Shown one piece after another: positions 11,718-22,479 of a stretch of DNA of 64,000 bases; within the stretch, counting starts at the first letter, position 1, and each line of letters starts with the position of its first letter. The notes below the pieces were generated by a model. It searched no databases, was not told where the DNA came from, and saw only the letters and a list, made by a program, of their open reading frames with translations. The position numbers and the translations under genes are program-made. Origin of the DNA: Lepus europaeus (taxonomy: Eukaryota; Chordata; Mammalia; Lagomorpha; Leporidae); NCBI RefSeq assembly GCF_033115175.1, contig NC_084827.1, forward strand, positions 54,745,201 to 54,809,200, written 5' to 3'.

Positions 11718-12050
11718 GGAGCCAGCACTGTGGCATAGTGGGTAAAGCTGCTTCCTAAGATGCTGACATCCCATATGGGTGTTGTTTCTTGCACCAGTTT
11801 TGCTCCACTTCTGATGCAGCTCCCTACTAATGCACCTCAGAAAGCAGTGGAGGATGGCCCAAGTGCTTGGACCCCTGCACCCACATGGGAAACCCAGAGG
11901 AAGCTCCTTGCTTCTGGCTGCACCCTGGCCCAGCGCTGGTTGTTGTGGCCATCTGTGGAGTGAATCAGTGAATGGAAGATATCTCTCTCTGTGTGTGTGT
12001 CCCTCTCTATAACTCTGACTTTCCAAATAAAATATTTTTTAAAAAATAAT
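11718..12050 (+). mobile_element. CSINE (lagomorph C-repeat), plus
   Basis: A typical older CSINE: head 'gccagcactgtggcatagtg', middle 'gtggaggatggcccaagtgc', 'ccacatgggaaacccagagg' and a (CT/TG)-rich stretch, ending in 'ctttccaaataaaatatttt'. CSINEs are tRNA-derived and depend on L1 for movement. Confidence 0.93.
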
Positions 12051-12955
12051 GAAAATGTTAAATTAAAATAAAATATTCAAACAAAAAGCCAGTGGGAAAA
12101 GGAATAGTTTGATAGATGGTTGGTAACTGTTGGTGCTCGTGGCAGGTGTATGGGTTCCTTATGTAGCTTGCTCTACCTTTGGGTGCATTTTAAACTTTCC
12201 ATCAAAAATAAATAACATGCTTTTGAATTGTGTTTAATGACTGATGAAAATGCTCATGATAAAATAATAAGAAAAGCAAGATTCAGAAATGTGTAACTCC
12301 CAATTGCATGTGTACGTGTATCTACCCACACGCTTCTGAAAAGATCCAGGATGTATCATGTTATCAATTCAATGATAATTTCTGGAGACAGACTGATTAT
12401 ATTTGTTTACTTCATTTAGTTGTCTGTATTTTCCAAGGTTCCTAAAATGAGCATGTATCAATTTTATAGTCAGAACACCAGCCAACATTAAAGTGTTTAA
12501 AGCTTAATTTTGTTAAGCTAGCAGTTGGAGCAAGAGAAGTAGGGGGGCATGGAGTGGGGGATGGTGTGGCTAGAGTCCCTGGCTGAGCCTGGTCAGGAAG
12601 GCTGGGTGGGGGGAGAAGGTTGGATGTGCATCTTCCCTCGGACAGGAGGCAGCAGCAGCCAGGCAGCTACCCTTGAGCTCTGAGACCTCTCCAGTACATT
12701 TCTGGCTGGCAGTTGCCAGTCCCAGGAGGCCCAGCCACCACATGCTGCCCAGCCTGGCCCTGCCTGGCTGCTTTGGCGCTGCCTCAAAGGCTGGGTGCCA
12801 GGGGAGGTGAGCCAGGTGTCAGATCCACAGCCTGTGTCTGGGGAGGGTGGCAGAGAAGCACGTCGCCCCACTTCTCAGGGCTGGGATCTTGTTTCCTCAT
12901 GTGACCACACAGCAGAGGGTGCCAGGATGGGGGAATGTGCAGACCAAGCCTGGCC
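12051..12955. other. Intergenic DNA, AT-rich then GC-rich
   Basis: 12051-12530 is AT-rich and looks like an ancient repeat 3' end ('attttccaaggttcctaaaa' with 'tgagcatgtatcaattttat' is a pattern common in old mammalian repeats), but I cannot name the family. 12540-12955 is GC-rich, without a convincing gene. Confidence 0.4.
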
Positions 12956-13095
12956 AGTGTCTCTCAAGACCTATCATGTGCTAAAGACCTATCATGTGCC
13001 TGGCACATCTTACCTCTTGGAGAGGCAGGGATGGCTGTGCCTATTTCACAGGCGAGTGAGTGGAGGCAAAGAGTTCCACTCTCCTGATTAAAATC
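12956..13095 (-). repeat. MIR3-like SINE fragment, minus
   Basis: 'tatcatgtgcctggcacatc' and 'gtgcctatttcacaggcgag' match the reverse complement of a MIR-type tail. A local near-duplicate 'aagacctatcatgtg' occurs at 12966 and 12983. Confidence 0.55.
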
Positions 13096-13099
13096 CTCT

Positions 13100-13565
13100 G
13101 CACTTCCTCCCTGTCATCCGGGTGGGTTCACCCCCCCACAACTTACTTCTGCCTCTCTGTAATATCCCCCTGTACTCATTTTCCTCCCACCCCGTGCTTA
13201 GGGTCTCCTCTCATTCTGCCATCATCATGTCTCAGTGGCAATATCACCTCCTCCAGGAATCTTCCCTTGATAGGCTCGAGCTAATGGGGACAACTCGCAT
13301 ACAAACACTGCTACAGTCCACATAGCTCTGATTGTGCTGTGTTGGGAGTATACTTTCATGTGCTTTCCCCCTCCTGCCCCTGGCAATGAAGTCCCTGAGG
13401 ACAGAATCACTTCCAGGGTCTTGGTTTAGTGCCCAGGGCACTTGTTCCCTAAATTGGCATCCTGAGCAGGATAGAACTTGAACAACTGTGCGCGGCAACC
13501 CTACCTATCTCACTTACCTCTTGGACTGACAGAGTAGTGTGTAGAATGAGTAAACAACCAGTGGG
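13100..13565 (+). repeat. L2 LINE 3' end fragment, plus
   Basis: Typical L2 3' order at high divergence: 'cacttcctccctgtcatc', then 'aatatcacctcctccaggaa' with 'tcttcccttgat', then 'gaagtccctgaggacagaat', and a tail with 'gtgggtgagtgagtaag' in place of the usual tgaatgaa repeats. Confidence 0.75.
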
Positions 13566-14284
13566 TGAGTGAGTAAGAAATGGTCTCCCTGGCTTGAGAG
13601 ACTTCAGATCTTGCACATTTTATGTCCAGCCTCTGAGCTAAGGCTGGTCCAGAGGCTTAAGCTCTGCCCAAGAAGAGCCAATAGTAAGGGCAGGACTCTG
13701 GGATCTCCAGGGGATGAGCACCAGGTGGGAGTGATGTGCCGCTGGAAGAAGAGCTGGATGGGCCAGCTAAGACTGATCCCCACATGGCTGTGAGCCTGGG
13801 GCAGATCCTGGAAGCCCAGACCCAGATGCTGAGTAAAGAGCAGGTTGATTACCTGAGACAGTGTCCTGAATGCACCTTGGGGATCCTCAGTCAGGAGCTG
13901 CCTGTGACTGAGAGTGGGCCCACCTCTCTGGCAAAGCTTCCTCCTTGAAAAAGACAAAGTGATGTCAAGATTTCACAAATCTGCTGATTTCTGGGTGCTG
14001 AGTCTTGGATGGTGGGCACAGCTATCACTCATGGCCTACAGTGGGGTATGAGAGGTCACTGTCCTCTCTTTGCATCCAGGGTGGCTCCCAACTTGGGAAG
14101 GATGGTGCTAATTATCCCACAGAGGGTGCAGGGATAGAAGGAAACAGAGAAGGAGGCAAGGGTGCTGGGGGTGGTCTCAGAATGGCACCTAGACATTACC
14201 TTTCACAAGCTGGCTTCACCCTAAGGCTATTCTTAGAATCAGAGATGTAATCCAAGAAAGAGATGGGCTCTGTGACCACACAGA
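13566..14284. other. Low-repeat DNA with an unrecognised 70-codon open frame
   Basis: A plus-strand frame at 13736-13948 reads smoothly ('LGQILEAQTQMLSKEQVDYL' in its middle) and has an amphipathic look. I recognise no family, and there is no clear splice pair or promoter. It could be an exon, a retrocopy scrap or chance. Confidence 0.25.
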
Positions 14285-14400
14285 ACCAGAATCAAATTCC
14301 AGCTCTACCACTTCACAGCTGTGTGACACTTGTGAGTTCTATAGCTCCCGCTGAGTCCCAGGTTCTGTAAAACAGAAGTGGTGACTAAACCCACTGATGC
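14285..14400 (+). repeat. MIR SINE fragment, plus
   Basis: 'attccagctctaccacttca' followed by 'cagctgtgtgaca' and 'gttctgtaaaacagaagtgg' matches the MIR core order. Confidence 0.75.
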
Positions 14401-14721
14401 GTGCCATGGCAGGATGAGCTTCAGAGTGATCAGGTCAAGTGAAAAACCCAAGCGAAAGGTGTACCTACTGTGTGATTCCATCAGCGTGCAGCCCCTGAAA
14501 GCGCAGAGCAATCCAGGAGAGGAGAGCAGATTGGTAGTTTCCAGAGAACTGGGTTGGAGGAAGAGGAAGCAGATGGAAGAGAACACAAAGGGCCATTGGA
14601 AGTGAGGGACATGGTGGTGGTTGCAAGAGAGGACCCGTAGTTAAAATTTTAATCATACACCTTAAATACATGCAGTGTATTGCATGTCAACAACACTCCC
14701 AATAAAGTATCTTTTTAAAAA
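14400..14721 (+). repeat. Ancient L1M 3' end fragment, plus
   Basis: 'tgtgattccatcagcgtgca', 'ggagagcagattggtagttt' and 'ggtggttgcaagagaggacc', with an end in 'caataaagtatctttttaa', follow the order of an L1M-type 3' UTR. The same family appears to run off the window after 63880. Confidence 0.6.
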
Positions 14722-15040
14722 ATGGGGCAAGTGTTTGGCCCAGTGGTTAAGATGCTACTTGGGAAACCTGCATCCCATAGAAGAGTGCCTGGTTCAAGTC
14801 CCAGCTTCTTTAATTCTGATCTAGCTTGCTGCTAATGCACACCCTCGGAAGGCAGCAGTGATGATTCAAATGCCTGAGTCCCTGCTTCACATGGGAGACC
14901 TGAATTGAGTTCCAGGCTCCTGGCTTCAGCCTGGTCCAGCTCTGGTTGTTGTGAGCAACTGGGGAGTCAGTAGATGGATGGGATCTCTCTCTCTCTCTCT
15001 CCCTCTCTCTCTCTCCCTCTCACTCTCTCTCTCCCAGCCC
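14722..15040 (+). mobile_element. Old CSINE with expanded CT tract, plus
   Basis: The head is 'gtttggcccagtggttaaga', followed by 'gatgattcaaatgcctgagt' and 'ttgtgagcaactggggagtc'. It ends in a 50-bp (CT)n/(CCCT)n tract at about 14989-15038 with no clean A-tail. It is a diverged member of the lagomorph SINE family. Confidence 0.85.
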
Positions 15041-15852
15041 CACACCCACCCATTTGTTGAATCTCACCACCTTCCTCCTGGAGAGCAAATGACAAGCATG
15101 AAACACTCACACAAGAGTGCCTTCTCATCTTCCCATCATCAAATCAGCTATCCCTGGCTCCATATTTCAGAAGCACATCTCCTGAGTTCCAGCAAGATGC
15201 CAGGCAGGCGCTGGATCCTGAGAGCAGCAGAGAGAAGACCTGCTCTCCAGGAGCTGTCAGGTCAACAGACCCGGACCGACCTCCAAACCAGGACAGCACA
15301 GCAGGGGTCAGCCTGTCTGACGGGGAGCCCAGGATGGCCCCTACCCTGTTCAAGGGGTGCAGACTCCAATGCCTCTGTCGGGATCTGCACCCATCTGGTG
15401 GACCCTGATGGCTAGCAGGAAGCAAAGCGTGTTTCAGAGCACAGAGCACATGGGCTAAACTCCCTGACTGTGCAGATGCTAAGCCTGGTGTACCTGAGCT
15501 TTCAGCCTTGAATGCATGTGTAAGATAACACCATTGTCAGATTCAGAAATTTTTCTGGGCTTCATTTTAATTGTGATTCATTTTTAGTGGGAAAGTGGAG
15601 CTAAAACCTGTCTATTTTTACTTAAAAATTTGTGAAATGCCAGTTTTTCCATAACACACACTTTCTGTGAACTTTTTAAGGACCTCCTCGTAGCAAAAAG
15701 TTCAAAGCAAAAATTTCCAGCAATATATATTTGTTGAAAACACTTAGACTGAGTTTCAAAACCATGCAGGATCTTTTGGAGTGTGTGGAGGGAGTGCACA
15801 CACAGAAGCTAGAAGGTCTAAATAACCTTCCTTCCAGACAGTAGTTGTCTTT
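15041..15852. other. Low-repeat intergenic DNA
   Basis: No gene or clear repeat is seen. A plus-strand open frame reaches to 15415 from the upstream SINE, but its first third is the translated CT repeat, so it is not taken as coding. The last 300 bp are AT-rich. Confidence 0.45.
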
Positions 15853-15868
15853 TATACTTTTCCTTTTT

Positions 15869-16210
15869 TTAAACTTTTATTTAATGAATATAAATTTCCA
15901 AAGTACAGCTTATGGATTACAGTGGCTATTCCCCCCCATAACTTCCCTCCCATCTGCAACCCTCCCCTCTCCCGCCCCCTCTCCCCTTCCATTCACATCA
16001 AGATTCATTTTCAATTCTCTTTATATACAGAAGATCAGTTTAGCATATATTAAGTAAAGCTTTCAACAGTTTGCACCCACACAGAAACACAAAGTGTAAA
16101 ATACTGTTTGAGTACTAGTTATAGCATTAAATCACAATGTATAGCACATTAAGGACAGAGATCCTACATGAGGAGTAAGTGCACAGTGACTCCCGTTGTT
16201 GACTTAACAA
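15869..16210 (-). mobile_element. 5'-truncated L1 3' end, minus
   Basis: About 340 bp of the young-type L1 3' UTR in reverse orientation: 'aacttttatttaatgaatat', then the polypyrimidine block and 'aattctctttatatacagaa'. It is flanked by a direct repeat tatacttttccttttt at 15853-15868 and 16211-16226, so this is an independent, heavily truncated insertion. Confidence 0.93.
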
Positions 16211-16339
16211 TATACTTTTCCTTTTTGTTGATATTTTCTGTACTTAGAAGTGATCAAGTGCCACTACAGTGTTAAGAAGAAAAAAAAATACACTGAGATA
16301 AACCCAACACTGAAAGAAGTCTAAGGGACTGCGTCTGTC

Positions 16340-16740
16340 CATTTGGCCCCAACACCCACTCAGGTCACCATCATCTCCTCCCTGACCTGCTGCTGCCCCA
16401 GCCTCCCACCTGGCCCCTGGTCTTCAGACCACCTCCTACCCCGCTCTGTTCTGCAAAGCCTGGTCACATCTGTCTTCTGCCTTAATATTATCTGCTAGCC
16501 CCTTCGGCCACTGAACAGCCCAAGCCCTCGTGCAGTAGACAGGTCTCTATGGACACCCCTTCCCACCTCCAAGCTCCAGATCCCACATCTCACCCCACAG
16601 CCCAGACTTTGCCTAGAAAATTCCAGACTCTTCTTGCCTACAGAGAGCTCCTTGCCCTCCCTGTGCTTTCAGTAACCAGCCCTGGGTCCTTCAGGTCTCA
16701 GCCATCAGCTCTGGCTGCTCCTGTGACGGCAGCAGCCTGG
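16340..16740 (+). repeat. L2 LINE fragment, plus
   Basis: The C-rich sequence 'catcatctcctccctgacct', 'ctgctctggctgctcctgtg'-like text and 'gcaaagcctggtcacatctg' resembles the L2 3' region at high divergence. The boundaries are approximate. Confidence 0.5.
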
Positions 16741-17086
16741 CAATAGCATGGGCAGTGTGAGCTTCTCCCTCCCACTGCTGCATCCAGGGGTGGGGCTTGC
16801 CCACTGCGATCTCCCCTCACCCAGCACAACCCCTTCACTGGAGAAGATGCTCAACCAAGTGTTACAGGGGAATTAATAGTGGATTTCTAGAATGTACTTG
16901 CCTGAATCTGACTCAAATCAAGTCCCTTTACCTCTGCAGATTGTTTTGGTTTTTAACTCTCCCAGCCCCTGGTGGTCTTGTCCTCCTCTAAATTCTCATG
17001 AACCTATTGAAATGCTGCCTACTTGACTCTTTCCCTACACATATTATTTTAAAAAGGTGTGTGAACAAGACAATATAAAGTAAAGG
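16741..17086. other. Low-repeat intergenic DNA
   Basis: Nothing recognisable: no long frame, no repeat core, no RNA gene signature. Confidence 0.4.
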
Positions 17087-17386
17087 GGCCGGCATAGTGG
17101 TGCAGCGCATTAAGCTGCCACCTGCGATGCCAGCATCCCATACGGGCGCTGGTTAGTATCCTGGCTGCTAATGTTCCTGAGAAAGTAGCAGAAGATGGTG
17201 CAGGTGCTTGGGCCTCTTCCACCCTCATTGGGCACCCAGATGGAATTCCAGGCTTCTACCTTCAGCCTGGGCCGGCCTTAGCTGTTGCAGCTGTCTGGAG
17301 TATGAACCAGTAAGGAGAAGATCCGCTCCTTACCCCGGTTCTCCTCTCTCTCTGTAACTCTTCCTTTCAGGTAAATAAACAAATCT

Positions 17387-17391
<5 letters not shown>
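17087..17391 (+). mobile_element. CSINE, plus, ending in an AT tract
   Basis: The head is 'ggggccggcatagtggtgca' and the middle 'ctgccacctgcgatgccagc'. The CT tract is followed by 'aggtaaataaacaaatctta'. The expected A-tail is replaced by the (TA)n palindrome at 17385-17428. Confidence 0.92.
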
Positions 17392-17426
<35 letters not shown>

Positions 17427-17428
17427 AG
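17385..17428. repeat. 44-bp perfect palindrome, cttaca-(ta)16-tgtaag
   Basis: A (TA)16 run is bounded by cttaca on the left and tgtaag on the right, so the whole 44 bp is its own reverse complement. It sits in the tail of the preceding CSINE and can extrude as a cruciform. Confidence 0.95.
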
Positions 17429-17522
17429 GATGTGGTGAAAGGGGAAAAAATCAAAGATTCAGCTGAAAACAGGCCAAAGTCAGTACATGAAAACATGCAT
17501 TATAACATTAGAAGTGGGCTAT

Positions 17523-17830
17523 GAGGCCTGTGCTGTGGCACAGTGGGTTAACACCACAGACTGAAGCATTGGCATCCTATATGGGCACCAATTCCAGTCC
17601 TGGCTGCTCTGCTTCCAATACAGCTCTCTGCTAATGCACATGGGAAAGCAGTGGAGGATGACTCAAGTCCTTGGGCCCCTGCACCCACTTGGGAGATCTG
17701 GAAGAAGCTCCAGGTTCCTGGCTTCAGATAGTCTCAACTCAAATTGTGGCCATTTGGGGAGTGAACCAGTGGATGGAAGACCTCTCTCTGTAACCCTATC
17801 TTTCAAATAAATAAAATCTTTAAAAAAAAA
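17523..17830 (+). mobile_element. CSINE, plus, with TSD
   Basis: Complete CSINE with head 'ggcctgtgctgtggcacagt' and tail 'aaataaataaaatctttaaa'. An imperfect direct repeat, aagtggg(c/a)tat, at 17512-17522 and 17831-17841 marks the target site. Confidence 0.93.
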
Positions 17831-17841
17831 AAGTGGGATAT

Positions 17842-18519
17842 AGATGAGTATGTGATCCTGTTTCCCAGTGGGAAAATGTTCAGTCTCAAGGTGTTCAGAT
17901 CCCAGAAGTTATAAACAAGGTTATTAGACTGTTGAGAAACACAAAGTTTCCTGAATTTGAGAACCACAAACAATTTCTTTTTGGGTCCCAAATAAAAGCA
18001 TTTCTGTGGGCTGAGGCAACAGTGTCCTGAGAACACCCCTCCCCCAGCTGGAATTTCTGTAGCTCCTCCTTAAATGACATTCTCAGAGCACTTGGCTGGT
18101 ATCACAGCAAGCCGTAATTCTGTAAACTCACCTTCACCCTGCCCTCCAAGGTCAGCCTGGACAATACTGACTTGTCATGAGCAAGGCATGATGATAAAGG
18201 GGTGAAGTCAAAGACCCAGGCAGCAGCTCCTTCCCAAATGAAATCCTGTAAGTTGCTGTTGGCAACCAGGGCAGATGCCACTGGAGGCAGCAATGTGCCA
18301 TGCCTGGAAGATTCCTGGGAGGTGGGGCAGTGTGCTTTTGGATGAGATGGTTCTATTGTGCTTCTTTTCCCTAAATAAATAAAAGGAAAGGAAAAGGTCC
18401 TACTTTATGATGCTGTGCCTTGTGTCTGGGCACATGCCGGTCCTGGTCACCACACCTGAAGAGCTTCAGGTCATGGTAACCAAGCAGCCAGGAGGGCACA
18501 AAAGCTCTTCTCCTGGAGC
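17842..18519. other. Low-repeat intergenic DNA
   Basis: No recognisable gene or repeat. An AATAAA-containing run at 18373-18392 ('ctaaataaataaaaggaaag') follows a G-rich stretch. It could be a polyadenylation region of an unrecognised transcript, but nothing upstream reads as an exon. Confidence 0.35.
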
Positions 18520-18960
18520 CAAGCAGATTAAAGCATGAACCCCAGCACTGCCACTCTGTGACTGGGGCCAGTTATGTCACCACTATGAACTTCAGTCTCC
18601 TCTTCTGTAGAACGGAGGCTGTGGCATAGCAGGTAAAGTTGTCGTCTGTGATGCCAGCATCCTATGTGAGTGCTGGTTCAAGCCCTGGCTGCTCCACCTC
18701 AGACCCAGCTCCCTACTAATGGCCTGGGAAAAGCAGCAGAAGCTGTTCCAAATGTTTGGGCCCCTGCAACTCACATGGGAGGCCCAGATGAAGCTGGCTC
18801 CTAGCTCCTGGCTTTGGTCTGGCTCAGCACTGACCATTGTGGCCATCTGGGGAGTGAACCAGCAGATGGAAGATCTCTCTCCATCTCTGTGTAACTCTGC
18901 TTTTTAAAATAAAAAATAAATCTTTAAGGAAAAATAATAATGGAGACTGATAAAACATCT
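18520..18960 (+). repeat. MIR split by a CSINE
   Basis: The MIR core 'ttatgtcaccactatgaact' and 'cagtctcctcttctgtagaa' (18520-18609) is cut by a CSINE and appears to resume at about 18938 with 'aatggagactgataaaacat'. Confidence 0.65.
18610..18930 (+). mobile_element. CSINE inserted in a MIR, plus
   Basis: Head 'gaggctgtggcatagcaggt', middle 'ggcctgggaaaagcagcaga', end 'aaataaaaaataaatcttta'. The boundaries are a few bases uncertain because no clear TSD is visible. Confidence 0.9.
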
Positions 18961-19744
18961 GGCTGTGCAGGTTGGCTGGGAGACGCTGGATCTTTCATGG
19001 AAAAACAGGAGATTACAGTGTGGATCTGACGGAGGAACCCTGGCCTGTACTCCTGGCATGGACCCAGGTTGCGCTCTCTGAACTGGCAACCCCAGAATTC
19101 TTCAAGCCTCCTGAGCCCCAAGTAGGAGGCAGATATTTCAGACCTGCAGGCTCTTCTGAGCAGATCAGGGACCCGCCCCCTGCCTACCCCTATTGACAAC
19201 CCCAGGAATTTTAACTGAACTTCATTAACATTTTTGTCCTACTTCTTGATGATTTGGAGAGTTGGGTGGAATGACATCTCTGAGATGAAGGTGGGGCATC
19301 TGGAGAAAGCAAGCCTTGCTCCAATGGACCTGTGCTAAAGGCTAAGCTTGCACACACTCCCCAGAGCAACCTCCTACACCTCGCTTTCTGTCGCCATAAA
19401 ATCAGCATTCTAGTTTCCTGGATTTAACAGATGAGGAAACTGAGCATGTCTGCAGGCCGGTCCTCAAGGGTACAGCTGGCTGTAGGCCCTGGACAGCACA
19501 CACGTGCTCACTTGTGCTGACAACTGTGAGGCGCATTGCCATAGGCCCCTCTCTGCCCAGCCCAGGGCTTGGGCCTCTGTCCCTCCAGAGCCGCACCACA
19601 CAGTGTGGCAGCCACTAGCCTACTAGGTGATATGAATTGAAGCTAAATTAATTAAGAATTTAGTTGTTGAGTCACACAGGCTCTATTTCTGGATCTCTGT
19701 GGCTACATCTGGCTACCCTAATGAACAGTGCAAATGTAGAACAT
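18961..19744. other. Low-repeat DNA with a MIR scrap
   Basis: A MIR-like minus fragment ('ttaacagatgaggaaactga') lies at about 19423-19445. The rest is unrecognised. Open frames near 18924-19196 on both strands are short and have no known motif. Confidence 0.4.
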
Positions 19745-21410
19745 TTGTTTCTTTTTTCCTTTGGTTTTCTTTTTATTTTTTGTATACAGTTATGATTTTT
19801 ATTTATGAAAGTACACAAAAATCTCAAGCAAATGAAAACCCTCAGGCAGCTCAGGTGGCAGACTCTGTTCTTGATTTGCCCCAAAGTAGGCTAGGAGGAG
19901 GGGCCCACTTTTTGCTGGGGGTGCCAGCAAGGATGCAGCAGACCTGCAGGAGGAATTAGAGGATCCTCCTGCCAATCCTCCTGCCCAGCCCCTGCCAGCC
20001 CTTGCTTGGGACAGAGGCAACTGCTGAGGTCCCAGCCTCCTCGGGCTCAGCTGCTGGGACCTCTGGCACCAGCAGGTCCCCACTGCTCCTGGGGCAGGGG
20101 CTGGAGGAGGCGGCCACAGTGATGGGCTCAGGAGCAGGGCTGGCACCTGGGCTCCTCTCTTGCAGCTGCCCAGGGAGGGGAAAGTCATGCAGGGGCCAGC
20201 AGTGGTGGGATCAGGCTCTGGCTCCAGCTCTGGCTCAGGCTCGTGCTCAGGCTCAGATTCAGGCTCAGGCTCCCTGGGCCCTGAGGTGATAGGGTCTCAC
20301 AGGTGAGAAGGGCAGGTGCACTCCGGACCTCCGTCAAGGCAAGTTCCATGGCAACTTTTTAACAGCGAGGTTGTGCCGTGAGGCCACGGCCTGACAAGCG
20401 CTCTGCCCACAGGGCTGCACCTGCTCCAGTTCTGAGTCCTACTGCAGGGAAATGGGACTTGGGCTGCGAAAGCCAGAGGGCATCGCGGCTCCAGCGCCTG
20501 GCAGCAAACTCAGACCCGCCAGGTACTCCTGGGCCTCTGGGTCCTCAGGAACTCCCAGGAAATGCACCTGGGTCACTTCCTCGCCCTTGGCTTCTTCCTT
20601 TAAGGAGTCAAACCACCAGTGGTGCCTAGCCAGTTCCTCTGTAGGCCTCTCACACAGGTCCAAGCTGAGCAGTGAGCTCAGGAGCTCCTCCAGGGCTGAG
20701 CTGGCTGCACAAGGCAGCTCCTAGCACCCCCGCCGGATGCAGTCCTGCAGCTCCACCAGTTCCTTCTCACTGAAAGGCATGGCCCCACCAACAGGACAAA
20801 GAGGATCACGCCCAAACTCCAGATATCTGCTGCAAGGCATCGTAGGCCTCTGGCTGGAACACCTCTGGGGCGCCATACTTTGGAGTCACACAGAAGCTGC
20901 ACACTGCCCTTGGCCAGCTGGCCGCTGAGCCCAAGTCTGCCAGCTTCACATTCAAATGCAAATCCAGCAGCAGGTTCCCTAGCTTGAGGTCCCTGTGTGC
21001 CACACACTGTATGGCAGTGGACAGGGCCACCAGGATCTGGTCGAACATGGCCATGGCCTTGGGCTCCGGTAGGCCGCCCCGGGCCCATCACGTGCTGGTA
21101 GAGGTTGCCCCATCGGCCAGCTCCAACACCAAGCAATGATGACAGCCGACACAACACACCTCCAGCAGCTGGATGATGTTCTGGTGCCTCAGGAGCTGCA
21201 TGATGCTGGCTTCTCTCTTCTCCCACCTGGTGTTGAAGGAGTCACTCGCGTCTTCCTGGAACAGCTTCATAGCCACCTGCTGCTCACTGGACACCTGGCA
21301 GGCCAGAAACATGATGCCGAAGCTGCCCCAGCCCAGGAGGGACAACAACTAGAGCTCAGGCTGAGGGCTGGCTTTGGCCTCGAAGTCCTCAAGGCCTTCA
21401 TGCTGGTGTC
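19745..21410 (-). pseudogene. Processed pseudogene of a CAMK/AMPK-related Ser/Thr kinase
   Basis: Read on the minus strand, this is an intronless protein kinase copy with the kinase signatures in order. The glycine loop 'GWGSFG' is near 21325, a beta-3 'QVAMKLF' near 21275, and the acidic helix 'EASIMQLLRHQNIIQLLEV' near 21210. The catalytic 'HRDLKLGNLLLD' is at about 20965-20999, a DLG in place of DFG near 20930, 'YGAPEVF' near 20870, and 'DIWSLGVILFVLL' near 20810. At least three frames are needed, and there is a stop just before the glycine loop. At its 3' end, an AATAAA (reverse complement at 19798-19803) is followed by a decayed A-rich tail (19745-19790), which supports retroposition. 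The nearest relatives by motif are sperm-motility-kinase/AMPK-like kinases, but the parent gene is not identified. The C-terminal part (about 20000-20450) is uncertain. Confidence 0.82.
20217..20275. repeat. Short tandem (GGCTCA)n-like repeat
   Basis: Imperfect hexamer units ('ggctcaggctcgtgctcagg' and onward) lie within the presumed 3' part of the kinase retrocopy. Confidence 0.8.
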
Positions 21411-22274
21411 CCTAACTATTCTCTCTGATCTACTCTAAGATTTCTGTCCACAAACACTAACTAATGAGTTATCCTCATTATAATACCTAAGAAAATAAAG
21501 GGACAACAAGGAGACTACCTGCTGATCTCACTATGGTACCACACTAGCTACACTAACTATGCTAGTAACACACAGTGGCAAGGCTAAGTACTGACTAAAC
21601 AAAACTGAAACCAAAAACCAGAGAAACTAAAAAAAAAAAAAAAGGCCCACTAAATAACTACGCTATCACTATGAAATCCAGCAGCACTGCCTAACTAAAG
21701 GTGGGGGAAGTCAAAAATGAAAAAAACTGCAAAAAAAAAAAAAGACAAAATGGGCAAAAAAAATACATAAAAAACAAACAAAATGGGAAAAAGAATAAAC
21801 CAAATAGAACAAGAAACAAACAAGCAAGCAAAAAAGCACACCAACACCAACAAACATAAACGCTAGGATAGATGGGTCCAAGTCACACAGATCACCACAA
21901 TAGCTCCCTGGTAAGGCAGACAGAAACTTCAGCAGCCCCTTAAATAGGCAGGTGGAATTCTGTAACCATAGGGCTCCTTATGAAGTCAGAGCAGTAAATG
22001 GGCCAATGGCAGTCCAGCAGAGACTTCTGTGAATTTGTATTTCATGACAGTTGGTCCTTATGAAGTCAGAGCAGGGCAGGGACCATTACAGCTGCAGCTA
22101 ATCCTTGGGGGTTTTCTCAAGAACCTTCCACTTAAACTAAACCAAGGATCCCAAGAGCTTTTGGCTTAGGTTGAGGATAGAGTTTGATGTTTATTTTTTA
22201 AGATGTGTAGGATGCTCCAATGGCCTTTTCATTTATCATTTAAAGAGTGATAACAATTGTTGGGTTTTTGTTAT
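21411..22274. other. A-rich, low-complexity intergenic DNA
   Basis: 21600-21850 is strongly A-rich with several A-runs and AAAC/AAAT words; its origin is unclear. A 19-bp direct repeat, ccttatgaagtcagagcag, occurs at about 21973 and 22056. No gene is seen. Confidence 0.5.
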
Positions 22275-22479
22275 TTTCTTTCCCAAAGAAATCTTTTATT
22301 TAAAGAATACAAAAAATCATGCATTTCATAAGTACAACTTTAGGAATATAGCGATTCTTCCTATCATACCCACCCCTCCACTTCATCCCTCTCCCATTCC
22401 CAGTCCCATTCTCCACTAAGATTCATTTTCAATTAACTTTATACACAGAAGACCAACTCTATACAAAGTAAAGAGTTCA

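Noticed and set aside
11400-12026. 208-codon minus-strand frame
   Set aside because: It overlaps the KIFC1 retrocopy and a CSINE in reverse; it is a shadow frame.
12540-12904. GC-rich block considered as a CpG island promoter
   Set aside because: CpG dinucleotides are sparse, and no exon or transcript start is visible next to it.
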